DNA of 46,605 nt, taken from positions 1-46,605 of the forward strand of contig JAISIK010000005.1 of assembly GCA_031262065.1 (NCBI GenBank). The letters run 5' to 3'. The stretch is from Oscillospiraceae bacterium. GTDB taxonomy: Bacteria > Bacillota > Clostridia > Oscillospirales > Oscillospiraceae. The translations under genes and the position numbers were made by a program. Positions 8,022 through 18,183 of this stretch are shown here, piece after piece. The first letter of the stretch is position 1, and each line of letters opens with the position of its first letter. Under the pieces are notes generated by a model, which was not told where the DNA came from, searched no databases, and saw nothing but the letters and a program-made list of their open reading frames with translations.

Positions 8022-9980
8022 TCAGGACGCACGTGCTTGCAGGGAAATTGCCACTGCTGTCATGTCATCGTCCGCCCCGGCGGAAGCAATCAAAACCGCC
8101 GCCAATTCCCGCGGAGAATCTCCCGTAAACGCCTCCACAGTAGTTTCCGTATACTCCCCCTCTACCCCGTCGCTTACCAAAACCAGCAGTTCCCCGCGTC
8201 CAAGGGACAGCCTGTAACTCTCCGGTGCGTGGTCTCCTCCCACGCCCACCCCGGGGGGCGGAAGGGCTGTCCCAATCCTTTTTACATCAGAATCCATTCG
8301 CAGATACGAGGGCGCAGCGCCCCATTTGAGAAGCTCCGCCTCGCCGGTATTGAGGTCTACATGCAGCAAATCCACCGTGGCAAAGCAGCCCGTGCCGCGC
8401 AGAATAAACGCACCGTTTATCACGCGCAGCGCGGCTTCCGAGTCGATACCCGATTTCAGGAGCATGCTCAGCATGCGAATTGTCTCCCCGCTCAGCGTTG
8501 CAGCAGCCTTCCCTGTCCCCATGCCGTCACACAACAGTACATAATAGTTGCTGCCTCGCCCCATAAAGCACGCGCCGTGGTCGCCGACAATGCGATTGCC
8601 GTTCTTCCCCGCTGTGCTCACACCGATTCGGGGCACGTAGGCGGTTTCCAGCCGCTCCATCTGCGCACTTTCCGCCTGCATATCGCGCAGGAAGCCCGCC
8701 ATATAGCCGAATTGCTGGGACACCACCTGCCTGCATTCGCTCATCTGCACGCGGTAGCGGCGGCGATAGAGCATGCCCTCCATCTCCTGATTGATCGCTG
8801 TAAGGAAGCCCTCCATATGGCAGCAGGTATCGCGGAAGCTCTGCGGGAAATCTTCTGCGAGCGCAGCGCCGCGCTCAATAATCATTCGCGCAGCGCCGGT
8901 CAGTGCGCTGTAGGTCGCAGCAGCCTCGTGCTCCCAGCAGCGATGAAAGCGGGGGCAGCAGCGGCAGACCCTGTCGGCAGCGCCGTCATATATGCAGTCC
9001 GCTTCGCTTTGCGAGGCGGGTATTTCTTCTTCCGGGAGCATGCGCTGCAAGCTCTCAAGCACCATGGCGGCATCGCCCAGATGCTGCGCCGCAATCTCCT
9101 GCGGGCTTGCATTGACCCCGGCTGAGAGCAAATTGCGCTGCTGCAGCAAAATCCCTGCCGACGCGCCAACTACGACAGAAAGCACCGCGCCCACGCTCGC
9201 TTGCCCGAAAAACAGCAAAACCGCCAGCGATACAGCCGCGCACAGCGCGGCGCGCTGCACTTTCGAGCGCAGATGCAGCGTGCGGCTGAGCACCGAGGGA
9301 AGCAGAAGCGCAATACTCGCGCAGTTTGCAAAATTCCCCGTCAGATCCAGCGCAAATCCCGCAACCGCAATGAGCGCCAGCTCCGGCGAGGCAACCATAA
9401 TCGCACCCGCACACAAAAGCCCGACATTGATGTACAGCGTAATCCCGGCAGCGCCCGAAATCAGCGCCGCCGCAAGATACAGCTTCGCCCTTCTGCTCCC
9501 GGAGAGCGCAGCGCGGAAGGCGAACACGCTCACCCCGCTCAAAAGAATCTTCATTGCCCAGATACTGAGGTTCGCTGCGGAAGGATTGCCGCCGAGTATG
9601 TAAATCGCGCCGAGCACCGCGCAGACGCCCATCATCATCGCGGGCATAAAATAGCGCTTTGCGGGAAGCTGCGTACCTTGGAACACCGCAATGGCTGCGA
9701 GCATCAAGAAGCTCAGCGCAATAAACTCCACAGAAATCACGCCGCCGCTGAAGGTTAGATAGCCCACAAGCGCTCCCAAGGCGGCTGCCACGGACTGCAT
9801 GCCGAAGGGAAGCGCCGCAACCAAGCAGGCTGCCAGCGGCAAGCTCTGCTGCGCAATCTGCGCGCCCGCAAGGATAAACCCGCCGCCAAAAAGCAACAGG
9901 TATTGTCTAATCCCGTGCAACTTTTCCAGCGCATCTGCCACAGAAAGACCTTTCTTCGGCAGAACTTGGCTTTCTTTCAT
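8022..9980 (-). CDS. spoIIE: Stage II sporulation protein E-like PP2C phosphatase
   Basis: Polytopic N-terminus and C-terminal PP2C/SpoIIE domain (YVLLCDGMGTGKAAATLSGETIRML, GCFATVDLLHVDLNTGEAELLKWGAAPSYL, LVLVSDGVEGEY, GADDDMTAVAI). Confidence 0.9.
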   Translation of the reverse strand: MKESQVLPKKGLSVADALEKLHGIRQYLLLFGGGFILAGAQIAQQSLPLAACLVAALPFGMQSVAAALGALVGYLTFSGGVISVEFIALSFLMLAAIAVFQGTQLPAKRYFMPAMMMGVCAVLGAIYILGGNPSAANLSIWAMKILLSGVSVFAFRAALSGSRRAKLYLAAALISGAAGITLYINVGLLCAGAIMVASPELALIAVAGFALDLTGNFANCASIALLLPSVLSRTLHLRSKVQRAALCAAVSLAVLLFFGQASVGAVLSVVVGASAGILLQQRNLLSAGVNASPQEIAAQHLGDAAMVLESLQRMLPEEEIPASQSEADCIYDGAADRVCRCCPRFHRCWEHEAAATYSALTGAARMIIERGAALAEDFPQSFRDTCCHMEGFLTAINQEMEGMLYRRRYRVQMSECRQVVSQQFGYMAGFLRDMQAESAQMERLETAYVPRIGVSTAGKNGNRIVGDHGACFMGRGSNYYVLLCDGMGTGKAAATLSGETIRMLSMLLKSGIDSEAALRVINGAFILRGTGCFATVDLLHVDLNTGEAELLKWGAAPSYLRMDSDVKRIGTALPPPGVGVGGDHAPESYRLSLGRGELLVLVSDGVEGEYTETTVEAFTGDSPRELAAVLIASAGADDDMTAVAISLQARAS

Positions 9981-10081
9981 GCTGTCAACTCCTCAAATTG
10001 CCTCGATTTGCCACGATTTTAGCACAATGTGCTGTAGCAACCTGTCGGGAAATAATGCGGGCAATAGCAATGCAAAAAAAC

Positions 10082-10110
10082 TTGTATGCGCGGGTGCAAT
10101 ATAGTATACT
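10082..10110 (+). promoter_or_regulatory. Predicted sigma-A promoter for the CYTH gene
   Basis: TTGTAT - 17 bp - TATACT. Confidence 0.6.
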
Positions 10111-10145
10111 AGAAAAAACCGCTTGCGAGCAGATGGAGTGACGCT

Positions 10146-10763
10146 ATGGCTATCGAACTGGAATATAAGCTGGAAGTCCGCGACGAGGCTGCGCTGGCGG
10201 AAATCCTGCGCGATGCGGACATTGCCACGCTGTCCTTCGGCTCGTGGCAGGAAACGCAGATGAAAACCACCTATTATGACAACGCTGCGCATGAATTTCA
10301 TGCAAGAAGATGGACGCTGCGCCACCGTTTGGAAGGCGAAAACAGCGTTGTCTGCCTCAAAACCCCCGTCCCCGAGAAAGCTGTGGGCGCGCACATGCGC
10401 AGGGAATACGAGGTGCGCGCAGATGCCGTCAGTGAAGACGCAATCGCGCAGCTGATTGCAGTCGGCGCGCCGCAGGAGCTGCTCGCGCTCTATCATTCCT
10501 CCCCCATCGCGCCGATTTGCGGGGCACAATTCTTGCGCCGCAGCATCTGCCTTCGCTTCCGCGACGGCAGCACCGCCGAACTTGCGGGAGACGATGGCTA
10601 TCTGCGCGGCAGGACGCAAATTCTCCCCTTTACAGAGCTGGAGCTGGAACTGCTCAGCGGCAAGCCCGAGGAAATGCAAGCCTTTGCGAAGCAATTGTGC
10701 GAACGATACAAGCTCTATCCGCAAGCAAAAAGCAAACAGGCACGCGCCGCAAAATTGCGGTAA
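10146..10763 (+). CDS. CYTH domain-containing protein
   Basis: Starts MAIELEYKLEV, the ExExK signature of CYTH/triphosphate tunnel enzymes; FTELELELLSG near the C-terminus. Confidence 0.85.
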   Translation: MAIELEYKLEVRDEAALAEILRDADIATLSFGSWQETQMKTTYYDNAAHEFHARRWTLRHRLEGENSVVCLKTPVPEKAVGAHMRREYEVRADAVSEDAIAQLIAVGAPQELLALYHSSPIAPICGAQFLRRSICLRFRDGSTAELAGDDGYLRGRTQILPFTELELELLSGKPEEMQAFAKQLCERYKLYPQAKSKQARAAKLR

Positions 10764-10785
10764 AATACAAAACTTGGAGGCAATT

Positions 10786-11835
10786 ATGAAAAAGATTTTC
10801 GCTCTTCTCTTGATTCTGGCGCTTCTCGGCGGCTGCGCAGCCCAACCGACCGCGCCCCCGGAATCGGAAGCGCCAACACCGAGCTCCGAGCCGGAAACCT
10901 TCAGTGATCCCGAAAGCGAGCCCTTCAGCGAGCCGGATGTCTACGAACCAACGCCATACGAATACACATGGCAGCCCTACGTTTACAGCTCTGTTTTCAG
11001 AGAGGTGCACGGCGAAGAGACCGAGCAGGCGTTTTATGCGATGGTCGACGCGGTGCTGTCCGGCGCAGAGACCTTCCCCTGCCCGTCTGCTGACACGCTG
11101 CATACCTTGCTTATGATTTCCCAAACCTGCTTCCCGCCCTTCCCCTATCTGGTCGATTCCTTCGACTGGTCGGACGGGCAGGGATACCTCTACTACGCGG
11201 GCGATGAGCAGGCGAGACAGGACATCCTGGTGTATTTCCAGGTTTCTGTTTGGGATATCATTGTCTCCGCGCAACTTGCCGAAGGCGACGACGAAGTCAC
11301 GAAAGCCATTTCGCTCTACAGTACATATTCCGCTCGCGTGACCTATGATTATGCAGCTGCTGAAGACAATATTACCGTCCCGGATGTGTCGAGCTACCGC
11401 GCGCTGACGGAGGATATCGGCATTTGCCAATCCTTCGCCTCCGCCTATGCGTATCTTTGCCTGCAATGTGGCGTAGACGCCATACCGACGGGCGGCATGA
11501 GCGATACCCAAGCGCACGAATGGACGCTGCTTAAGCTCGACGGCGAGTACTACTACGCCGACCCCACTTTTGAAAACGGTGACGGCGGCGTGGGGCTTTG
11601 CTACTTTGGCATGACTGCGGAAAAACGGGAACAAGCAGGCGGATTTTACGCGGATAACTATAACATCGGCAACACCAATCTCCTCTTCGGCAGGGATATC
11701 GACGTTACCGATACCCGCTTTGCCCCGCTGTGGGAAGCGGTCTATCTGCAGGGAATTTACCGCGAGGAAACGCAGACAAGAATCGTGTATTTGCTGAACA
11801 CCGGCGAAGAACACGAGTTCATCATCCCGAAGTAA
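10786..11835 (+). CDS. Lipoprotein with transglutaminase-like domain
   Basis: Lipobox LALLGGCAAQP. Core DIGICQSFASAYAYLCLQCGVDAIPTGG...AHEWTLLKLDGEYYYADPTFENG shows the Cys/His/Asp of transglutaminase-like proteins. Start trimmed to the ATG after cttggaggcaatt. Confidence 0.85.
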   Translation: MKKIFALLLILALLGGCAAQPTAPPESEAPTPSSEPETFSDPESEPFSEPDVYEPTPYEYTWQPYVYSSVFREVHGEETEQAFYAMVDAVLSGAETFPCPSADTLHTLLMISQTCFPPFPYLVDSFDWSDGQGYLYYAGDEQARQDILVYFQVSVWDIIVSAQLAEGDDEVTKAISLYSTYSARVTYDYAAAEDNITVPDVSSYRALTEDIGICQSFASAYAYLCLQCGVDAIPTGGMSDTQAHEWTLLKLDGEYYYADPTFENGDGGVGLCYFGMTAEKREQAGGFYADNYNIGNTNLLFGRDIDVTDTRFAPLWEAVYLQGIYREETQTRIVYLLNTGEEHEFIIPK

Positions 11836-11848
11836 ACCCTCCCATAAC

Positions 11849-12116
11849 GCGCAAAGAGCCGCAGGATTACAAATCCTGCGGCTGAGACTGTCAAAGAAGT
11901 GCGAAGCACTTCTTTGACAAAAGAGCTTGCGGTCAGACCCGCGCCTCGATGTCCGCCTATAGCGAACATCTCATCACTCTCTGACCGATAAGTATTTTCC
12001 TCGACGTACACGCCGCCGCAGAAAATGATTCAAATCCTATTCGCCGCCTCCGGGCGGCGAACTCTACGAGGTTTTTTGACAAAGGCAGAGCCGCAGGATT
12101 TGAATCCTGCGGCTCT
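11849..12116. other. Structured intergenic region bounded by two near-identical hairpins
   Basis: agccgcaggatt-acaa-atcctgcggct near 11849-11884; tgtcaaagaagtgc-gaa-gcacttctttgaca at 11889-11919; gatgtccgc...gcgaacatc inside cggtcaga...tctgaccg at about 11940-11989; ttcgccgcc-tccg-ggcggcgaa at 12040-12061; agagccgcaggatt-tg-aatcctgcggctct at 12087-12116. Confidence 0.7.
12087..12116 (-). terminator. Probable terminator hairpin of tuf
   Basis: 14-bp perfect stem agagccgcaggatt / aatcctgcggctct, about 20 nt after the tuf stop; the T-tract is weak. Confidence 0.55.
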
Positions 12117-12137
12117 TATAGTTAAATTGGCTTGGAA

Positions 12138-13343
12138 TTAAGCCTCGGTTGCCTCGATGACAACGCCCGAACCGACGGTACGGCCGCCTTCGCGGATAGC
12201 GAAACGCAGACCCTTTTCGATAGCGATCGGGGTGATCAGCTCGACGTCCATGTCGATGTTATCGCCGGGCATGCACATCTCAACACCTTCGGGAAGGCTG
12301 ATGATGCCGGTAACGTCCGTTGTACGGAAGTAGAACTGCGGGCGATAGTTGTTGAAGAACGGGGTGTGACGACCGCCTTCTTCCTTGGACAGGACGTAAA
12401 CCTGACCCTTGAACTTTGTCAGAGGACGGATGGAGTTCGGCTTTGCCAGAACCTGACCGCGCTCGATGCTCTTCTTGTCAACGCCGCGAAGCAGTGCGCC
12501 GATATTGTCGCCTGCCTCTGCGTAATCGAGGAGCTTGTGGAACATTTCGATATCGGTAACGACGGTTTCCTTCTTCTCTTCCATCAGGCCGACGATTTCG
12601 ACCTTGTCGTTCTTGTTGATCTTTCCACGCTCAACACGACCCGTGGCAACTGTGCCGCGGCCGGAGATGGTGAAGACGTCTTCAACAGGCATCAGGAAGG
12701 GCAGATCCGCCTTGCGCTCGGGAGTGGGGATATAGTTGTCAACTGCATCCATCAGTTCCTTAATGCAATCGTAAGCGGGATCGGCGGGGTCGTTGCTCTC
12801 GCAGGTCAGCGCGATAAGCGCAGAACCCTTGACGATGGGAATATCGTCGCCGGGGAAATCGTAGTAAGACAGGGTCTCACGGACTTCCATCTCGACAAGC
12901 TCAAGGAGCTCTTCGTCGTCAACCTGGTCGCACTTGTTCAGGAAAACAAGGATTGCGGGAACGCCAACCTGACGAGCCAGCAGCAAATGCTCCTTGGTCT
13001 GCGCCATAGGACCGTCGGAAGCAGCGATAACGAGAATCGCGCCGTCCATCTGCGCAGCGCCGGTAATCATGTTCTTGATATAGTCGGCATGTCCCGGGCA
13101 GTCAACGTGTGCGTAGTGGCGAGCTTCGGTCTCGTACTCAACGTGCGCGGTGTTGATTGTGATACCACGAGCCTTCTCTTCCGGAGCCTTATCGATGTTT
13201 GCATAATCGGTGAAGGCAGCCTTGCCGGAGAATGCGAGGTACTTCGTGATAGCTGCAGTCAGCGTGGTTTTGCCGTGGTCAACGTGACCGATTGTGCCGA
13301 TGTTAACGTGCGGCTTGCTTCTTTCAAATTTTTGCTTACCCAT
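12138..13343 (-). CDS. tuf: Elongation factor Tu
   Basis: [36 protein letters not shown]...[46 protein letters not shown]. Confidence 0.99.
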   Translation of the reverse strand: MGKQKFERSKPHVNIGTIGHVDHGKTTLTAAITKYLAFSGKAAFTDYANIDKAPEEKARGITINTAHVEYETEARHYAHVDCPGHADYIKNMITGAAQMDGAILVIAASDGPMAQTKEHLLLARQVGVPAILVFLNKCDQVDDEELLELVEMEVRETLSYYDFPGDDIPIVKGSALIALTCESNDPADPAYDCIKELMDAVDNYIPTPERKADLPFLMPVEDVFTISGRGTVATGRVERGKINKNDKVEIVGLMEEKKETVVTDIEMFHKLLDYAEAGDNIGALLRGVDKKSIERGQVLAKPNSIRPLTKFKGQVYVLSKEEGGRHTPFFNNYRPQFYFRTTDVTGIISLPEGVEMCMPGDNIDMDVELITPIAIEKGLRFAIREGGRTVGSGVVIEATEA

Positions 13344-13408
13344 TAGAAAAAAATCCTCCTGTTTGATTGAAAATATTGTAGTAAATTCACGAGTTTGCGG
13401 TTAGATTC

Positions 13409-13437
13409 ACTATACACCAAAAGTGCACTGTTGACAA
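13409..13437 (-). promoter_or_regulatory. Predicted sigma-A promoter for tuf in the fusA-tuf gap
   Basis: Minus strand TTGTCA - 17 bp - TATAGT. Confidence 0.65.
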
Positions 13438-13446
13438 GCACTTTTT

Positions 13447-15525
13447 TTATCGACCGCCGCGTTTCTCAACGATCGCCGCCTGAATCGACTTCGGCAACTC
13501 GATGTAGTGGCTCGGCTCCATCGCGTACTGTCCGCGGCCCTGCGTGCGGCTTCTGAGGTCCGTTGCATAGCCGAACATTTCCGAAAGCGGCACGTTCGCA
13601 TCCACCTGCGTGGACCCGTTTCTCGGCTCCATGCCGAGAATATTGCCGCGGCGCGCGGAGAGGTCGCCGATCACATCGCCGGTGTACTCCTCCGGCACGG
13701 TGACGCTGACCTTCATAATCGGCTCGAGAATCACCGGCAGCGCTTCGTTACAGGCCTTCTTGAATGCCATCGAACCGGCAATCTTGAACGCCATTTCCGA
13801 AGAGTCTACCTCGTGGTAAGAGCCGTCGTACAGCGTGACCTTCACATCCACAACGGGGAAGCCTGCCAGAACACCGGCCTGCATCGCGCCCTGAATGCCT
13901 TGGTCAACTGCGGGAATATACTCCTTCGGGACAGAGCCGCCGACAACTGCGTTGATGAACTCGTAGCCCTTGCCGGACTCATTCGCGCATAGCTTAATCT
14001 TCACGTGACCGTATTGACCCTTACCGCCGGACTGACGCGCATATTTCGTGTCAACGTCGGCTTGACCCTTCACCGTTTCCTTGTAGGCAACCTGCGGCGC
14101 GCCGACATTGGCTTCCACCTTGAACTCGCGCAGCAAACGGTCAACGATAATCTCCAGATGCAGCTCGCCCATGCCGGCGATAATGGTCTGCCCGGTTTCG
14201 TCATCGGTGTAGGTCTTAAAGGTCGGGTCTTCCTCCGCCAGTTTCATGAGCGCAATGCCCATCTTTTCCTGCCCTGCCTTGGTTTTCGGCTCAATGGCAA
14301 CGCGGATAACCGGCTCGGGGAATTCCATAGATTCGAGAATAATCGGGTGCTTCTCGTCGCACAACGTGTCGCCGGTCGTCGTGTGTTTCACGCCGACCAC
14401 GGCTGCGATGTCGCCGGAGTAGACCGTTTCGATATCCTCGCGATGGTTTGCGTGCATCTGCATGATTCTTCCCAAGCGCTCACGGCTGCTCTTCGTCGAG
14501 TTGAGAACGGTCGTTCCCTTGTCGATTTTGCCGGAGTATACGCGGAAGAAGCAGAGCTTACCGACAAAGGGGTCGGTTGCAATTTTGAATGCGAGTGCGG
14601 AGAACGGCGCGGTATCGTCTGCCGGGCGGAAGTCCTCCTCGTCGGTATCGGGGTTTACGCCGGAAATGCCCTTCTTGTCGAGGGGCGACGGCATGTAGTC
14701 CACGATGGCATCCAAAAGCTCTTGCACGCCTTTGTTTTTGTAGGATGTGCCACAGGTAACCGGGATCATACGAACGCCGATGGTTGCCTTGCGAATCGCA
14801 GCGCGAAGTCTCTCCTCGGGGATGGTTTCTCCTCCGAGATACATCGCCATGATCTCATCGTCTTCATCCGAAACCGCGTCGAGAAGCAGCTCGCGATAGG
14901 TCTGCGCAAGCTCTGCCAGATCCTCGGGAATTTCTTCCTCTCTGACGTCCTTGCCCAGCTCGTCGTAGAAGACGTTCGCCTTCATCTTAACGAGGTCAAC
15001 CACGCCGCGGAAGTCCGCCTCTGCGCCGATCGGAATCTGAATCGGAACGGCGTTACACTTCAGCCGGTCATGCATCATCTTGAGAACATTGAAGAAATCC
15101 GCTCCCATAATGTCCATTTTATTCACATAGACCATGCGAGGCACATTGTATTTGTCGGCCTGCCGCCAGACGGTTTCCGTCTGCGGTTCCACGCCGCCCT
15201 TTGCGCATAATACGGTTACCGCGCCATCAAGCACACGCAGGGAACGCTCCACTTCCACCGTGAAGTCCACGTGACCCGGGGTGTCAATGATGTTAATGCG
15301 GCAATCGCGCCAGAAGCATGTGGTCGCTGCGGAGGTGATGGTAATCCCACGCTCCTGCTCCTGCAACATCCAGTCCATGACTGCGTTTCCTTCGTGCACT
15401 TCGCCCAACTTGTATGTGCGCCCCGTGTAGAAAAGGATACGCTCTGTCGTGGTTGTCTTACCGGCATCGATATGCGCCATAATTCCGGTATTTCTTGTAT
15501 TCTCCAGTGAGTATTGTCTCGGCAT
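13447..15525 (-). CDS. fusA: Elongation factor G
   Basis: [35 protein letters not shown]...[46 protein letters not shown]. Confidence 0.99.
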   Translation of the reverse strand: MPRQYSLENTRNTGIMAHIDAGKTTTTERILFYTGRTYKLGEVHEGNAVMDWMLQEQERGITITSAATTCFWRDCRINIIDTPGHVDFTVEVERSLRVLDGAVTVLCAKGGVEPQTETVWRQADKYNVPRMVYVNKMDIMGADFFNVLKMMHDRLKCNAVPIQIPIGAEADFRGVVDLVKMKANVFYDELGKDVREEEIPEDLAELAQTYRELLLDAVSDEDDEIMAMYLGGETIPEERLRAAIRKATIGVRMIPVTCGTSYKNKGVQELLDAIVDYMPSPLDKKGISGVNPDTDEEDFRPADDTAPFSALAFKIATDPFVGKLCFFRVYSGKIDKGTTVLNSTKSSRERLGRIMQMHANHREDIETVYSGDIAAVVGVKHTTTGDTLCDEKHPIILESMEFPEPVIRVAIEPKTKAGQEKMGIALMKLAEEDPTFKTYTDDETGQTIIAGMGELHLEIIVDRLLREFKVEANVGAPQVAYKETVKGQADVDTKYARQSGGKGQYGHVKIKLCANESGKGYEFINAVVGGSVPKEYIPAVDQGIQGAMQAGVLAGFPVVDVKVTLYDGSYHEVDSSEMAFKIAGSMAFKKACNEALPVILEPIMKVSVTVPEEYTGDVIGDLSARRGNILGMEPRNGSTQVDANVPLSEMFGYATDLRSRTQGRGQYAMEPSHYIELPKSIQAAIVEKRGGR

Positions 15526-15540
15526 TGGGTAGCTCCTTTA

Positions 15541-16011
15541 TTACCAGCGGAAATGAGAGAACGCCTTGTTCGCTTCAGCCATTTTGTGGACGTCTTCGCG
15601 CTTCTTGACTGATGCGCCGGTGTTGTTGCAGGCATCCATGAGCTCGCCTGCAAGGCGTTCTTTCATGGTTTTTTCGCTGCGCTTACGTGCATATGTGGTC
15701 AGCCAACGCAGACCGAGTGTCTGGCGTCTTTCCGGGCGAACCTCCAGCGGGACCTGATAGGTCGAACCGCCGACACGACGGGATTTGACTTCCAACGACG
15801 GCATGATGTTTTCCATCGCCGTCTGGAATGCGTCCAGGCCGTTCTTGCCTGTTTTCTCTTCAACGATTGCAAAAGCGTCGTATACGACCTTCTGGGCTAC
15901 GCCCTTTTTGCCGTCAAGCATGATGCTGTTAACGAGCTTTGTAACCAGAGTGGATTTATAGATCGGATCCGGCAGGACCTCTCTTTTGGGAACATTACCT
16001 CTTCTGGGCAC
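15541..16011 (-). CDS. rpsG: 30S ribosomal protein S7 (GTG start)
   Basis: [39 protein letters not shown]. Start moved to the GTG that matches the usual S7 N-terminus. Confidence 0.96.
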   Translation of the reverse strand: MPRRGNVPKREVLPDPIYKSTLVTKLVNSIMLDGKKGVAQKVVYDAFAIVEEKTGKNGLDAFQTAMENIMPSLEVKSRRVGGSTYQVPLEVRPERRQTLGLRWLTTYARKRSEKTMKERLAGELMDACNNTGASVKKREDVHKMAEANKAFSHFRW

Positions 16012-16050
16012 TTCGCTTCCCTCCTTCATAGAATGATTTCATAGGTACTT

Positions 16051-16173
16051 CGATAGGCGTATCCTATCGTTGGTGCCTGCCAAGAGTTTCCCATATGCGA
16101 TGCGTTACGCATCGCCTCGTCGGGGACGAGCAATATAAAAAACGTCGTGGCAAGGCGATTGCCTTGCGGCGTT
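16051..16173 (-). promoter_or_regulatory. Cluster of four hairpins in the rpsL-rpsG spacer
   Basis: cgatagg-cgtat-cctatcg (16051-16069), gcgatgcg-tta-cgcatcgc (16097-16115), ctcgtc-ggg-gacgag (16116-16130), aacg..gcaaggc-gatt-gccttgc..cgtt (16141-16173). On the minus strand the last one is followed by TTTTTTATATT. Confidence 0.65.
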
Positions 16174-16178
16174 AGGAA

Positions 16179-16601
16179 TTACTTTTTCTTAGCCTTCGGG
16201 CGCTTCTGACCGTACTTCGAGCGAGACTGCATACGTCCCTGCACACCTTGGGTGTCGAGCGTACCACGAACAATGTGGTAACGAACGCCCGGGAGGTCCT
16301 TAACACGACCGCCGCGAATCAGAACGACGGAGTGCTCCTGCAGGTTATGTCCGACGCCGGGAATGTAAGCGGACACCTCGTAGCCATTCGTCAAACGAAC
16401 ACGGGCGATTTTACGCAGCGCAGAGTTCGGCTTCTTCGGAGTCGTGGTTCTTACGGCAACGCACACGCCTCTCTTCTGAGGGGACGAAAGGTCTGTTTCA
16501 CGGTTTTTCAGCGTGTTGAGACTCTTCTGCAATGCCGGAGCGGTGGACTCGGAGGTCACCTTTTTTCTGCCCTTTCTGACCAATTGATTAAGGGTAGGCA
16601 T
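16179..16601 (-). CDS. rpsL: 30S ribosomal protein S12
   Basis: [113 protein letters not shown]. Start trimmed to MPTLNQ. Confidence 0.98.
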   Translation of the reverse strand: MPTLNQLVRKGRKKVTSESTAPALQKSLNTLKNRETDLSSPQKRGVCVAVRTTTPKKPNSALRKIARVRLTNGYEVSAYIPGVGHNLQEHSVVLIRGGRVKDLPGVRYHIVRGTLDTQGVQGRMQSRSKYGQKRPKAKKK

Positions 16602-16683
16602 TAAATTTCTCCTTTCTTTCGTTTTTTGCTGTTTCCAGCTTATATTATCCCGAAATATAGCAAAATATTCCGTTGGATACCAA

Positions 16684-16935
16684 TTACACGATAGCGGCAA
16701 CCGCCGCTTTTACGCTGATGCCGCAGGCAGTGCCGAGCAGTTTCATCGTCGCCGCGTATTCCACCCGCACGCCGCTTTGCGCGCACAGGGCTTCAATGGG
16801 CTGCACCAGCGCGGGGTCTGCGTCGCTTGCGATGAAAACCAGCTTCGCGCGGCGGTCTGACAGTGCTTTGCGCAGGCTCTTCACGCCGACAACTTTGTCA
16901 GCGCCGCGTAGTTCCTCGAGCGCCGTATCAAACAC
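16684..16935 (-). CDS. L7Ae/L30e-family ribosomal protein-like (YbxF/RplGB type)
   Basis: 83 aa, [72 protein letters not shown], directly upstream of rpsL as expected. Confidence 0.88.
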   Translation of the reverse strand: MFDTALEELRGADKVVGVKSLRKALSDRRAKLVFIASDADPALVQPIEALCAQSGVRVEYAATMKLLGTACGISVKAAVAAIV

Positions 16936-16973
16936 CTCCGATATTGCGCTTTTGCGTATTCACGCAATTTTGA

Positions 16974-17002
16974 ATTATAGCAGAATGTACGAATTTAGTC
17001 AA
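16974..17002 (-). promoter_or_regulatory. Predicted strong sigma-A promoter of the str operon
   Basis: Minus strand TTGACT - 17 bp - TATAAT. Confidence 0.75.
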
Positions 17003-17125
17003 CAATTTTTGCCGTTTTTACTAAAAATATTTTAGGTAAAATCTTCTCTGGGCGCAAAGCCGCCCGCAAATTGCACAATCCTGCGCCGAGGAAACGAATC
17101 CACGTTGGGGTATGTTGCGCTGAAC

Positions 17126-17239
17126 TTGCGTTGAAGTGCGGTGGTGCAGCAGTGATGATGCAGCGCACTTGCGGCGAAGTGCGGTGACGCTGCGGTGATG
17201 ATGCAGCGCACTTGCGGCAAAGCTGCAGAGACGTTGCGG
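17126..17239. repeat. Tandem repeat, 43-bp period, about 2.6 copies
   Basis: ttgcgttgaagtgcggtggtgcagcagtgatgatgcagcgcac (17126-17168), ttgcggcgaagtgcggtgacgctgcggtgatgatgcagcgcac (17169-17211), partial ttgcggcaaagctgcagagacgttgcgg (17212-17239). Confidence 0.8.
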
Positions 17240-17335
17240 AGAACCAAACAGCATGCTGCCGTGTTTATCATAAATAATTATTGTAACCCCCAGAAGGTTA
17301 CACCGCAAAAAATCGTTTGTCTGTAGCAATAATGG

Positions 17336-17368
17336 GAAGCGGGCTGCCCAACATCGGCAGCCCGCTTC
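17336..17368 (-). terminator. Hairpin downstream of the last SLH gene
   Basis: Stem gaagcgggctgcc / ggcagcccgcttc. Confidence 0.55.
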
Positions 17369-17406
17369 CTGTTGCAATCTATTTTGTTGCTTCCTGCTAT
17401 TTTTCG

Positions 17407-18099
17407 CTATGGCTGCGCGGCGGCAGCATCGTATATCTCGCAGAAACGCGCAATGATGACAGCAACCTCCGCCCTTGTAACTCTTTTCTGCGGGGAAGGC
17501 AGGAGTGTGTCGCCCTCGCTATAAATCTCTAACAAGCCTTCCTCCGCGCACCACTGTATTGCCTCAACCGCCCAAGAGTCCCATACATTCTCTTCTAAAA
17601 AGTCAAATTCTGTGCGTTTGGAAGAAGCCACCCCGCTGTATCGTGCAAATCGGAAGAGTGCCTCTACAAACTGCTCTCTTGTTGCAGTGCTTTGTCCATC
17701 AAAGTACCACATTATGCCCCCGGGCGGGAGATTCGGGTTAAACTCAACCATGATAGGCATGACAATGTAATATCCCAGCGCCCAGTATATCGCGTCTTTC
17801 GCCCAACTGCTCGGTTTGCCGGGATCAAAATCAAAAAATATTTCCTCAGGATCAGGAGGCGCAGGCTGCCCGCAAAGCCTCCATAATACGACCGCCAGCC
17901 TCTCGCGGGTAAGACGCCCTGCCGGGTTGAAGCCTCTCACGCCGTCTCCCTCCATGAGACCGCGTTCTATAACATAGTCTACCGAATCCGCATACCACAC
18001 TTTCTTCGGCGCGTTTGCGCGAACAATCATCAGAACTGCCAAGGAAGCCAGCAACAGCGCAAGCACCGCGATACTCAGAATTACCCATTTCTTCTTCAT
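17407..18099 (-). CDS. SLH-only protein with N-terminal membrane anchor (paralog A)
   Basis: N-terminal hydrophobic anchor; three SLH-like repeats with LTRERLAVVLWRL, ATREQFVEALFRFAR, VTRAEVAVIIARFCE. Confidence 0.85.
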   Translation of the reverse strand: MKKKWVILSIAVLALLLASLAVLMIVRANAPKKVWYADSVDYVIERGLMEGDGVRGFNPAGRLTRERLAVVLWRLCGQPAPPDPEEIFFDFDPGKPSSWAKDAIYWALGYYIVMPIMVEFNPNLPPGGIMWYFDGQSTATREQFVEALFRFARYSGVASSKRTEFDFLEENVWDSWAVEAIQWCAEEGLLEIYSEGDTLLPSPQKRVTRAEVAVIIARFCEIYDAAAAQP

Positions 18100-18131
18100 T
18101 GTGTTCCTCCCTCCTTATACATTACTTGTCT

Positions 18132-18158
18132 GCGGGCTGCCGAACATCGACAGCCCGC
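18132..18158 (-). terminator. Hairpin between SLH paralogs B and A
   Basis: gcgggctg / cagcccgc; the same hairpin family occurs at 19655-19681 and 17336-17368. Confidence 0.5.
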
Positions 18159-18183
18159 TTTCTGCACTGCAATATAATTCTCG

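Noticed and set aside
11757-12011. 84-aa minus-strand ORF in the tuf downstream region
   Set aside because: Lies across the hairpins of the structured block and the end of the lipoprotein gene; better explained as structured non-coding DNA.
12132-13346. 404-aa plus-strand ORF antisense to tuf, and 14005-15210 antisense to fusA
   Set aside because: Shadow ORFs created by codon bias of highly conserved EF-Tu/EF-G genes on the opposite strand; translations show no recognisable domain.
17021-17377. 118-aa minus-strand ORF across the 43-bp repeats
   Set aside because: Repeat period is not a multiple of three, the ORF crosses the str promoter, and there is no RBS support.
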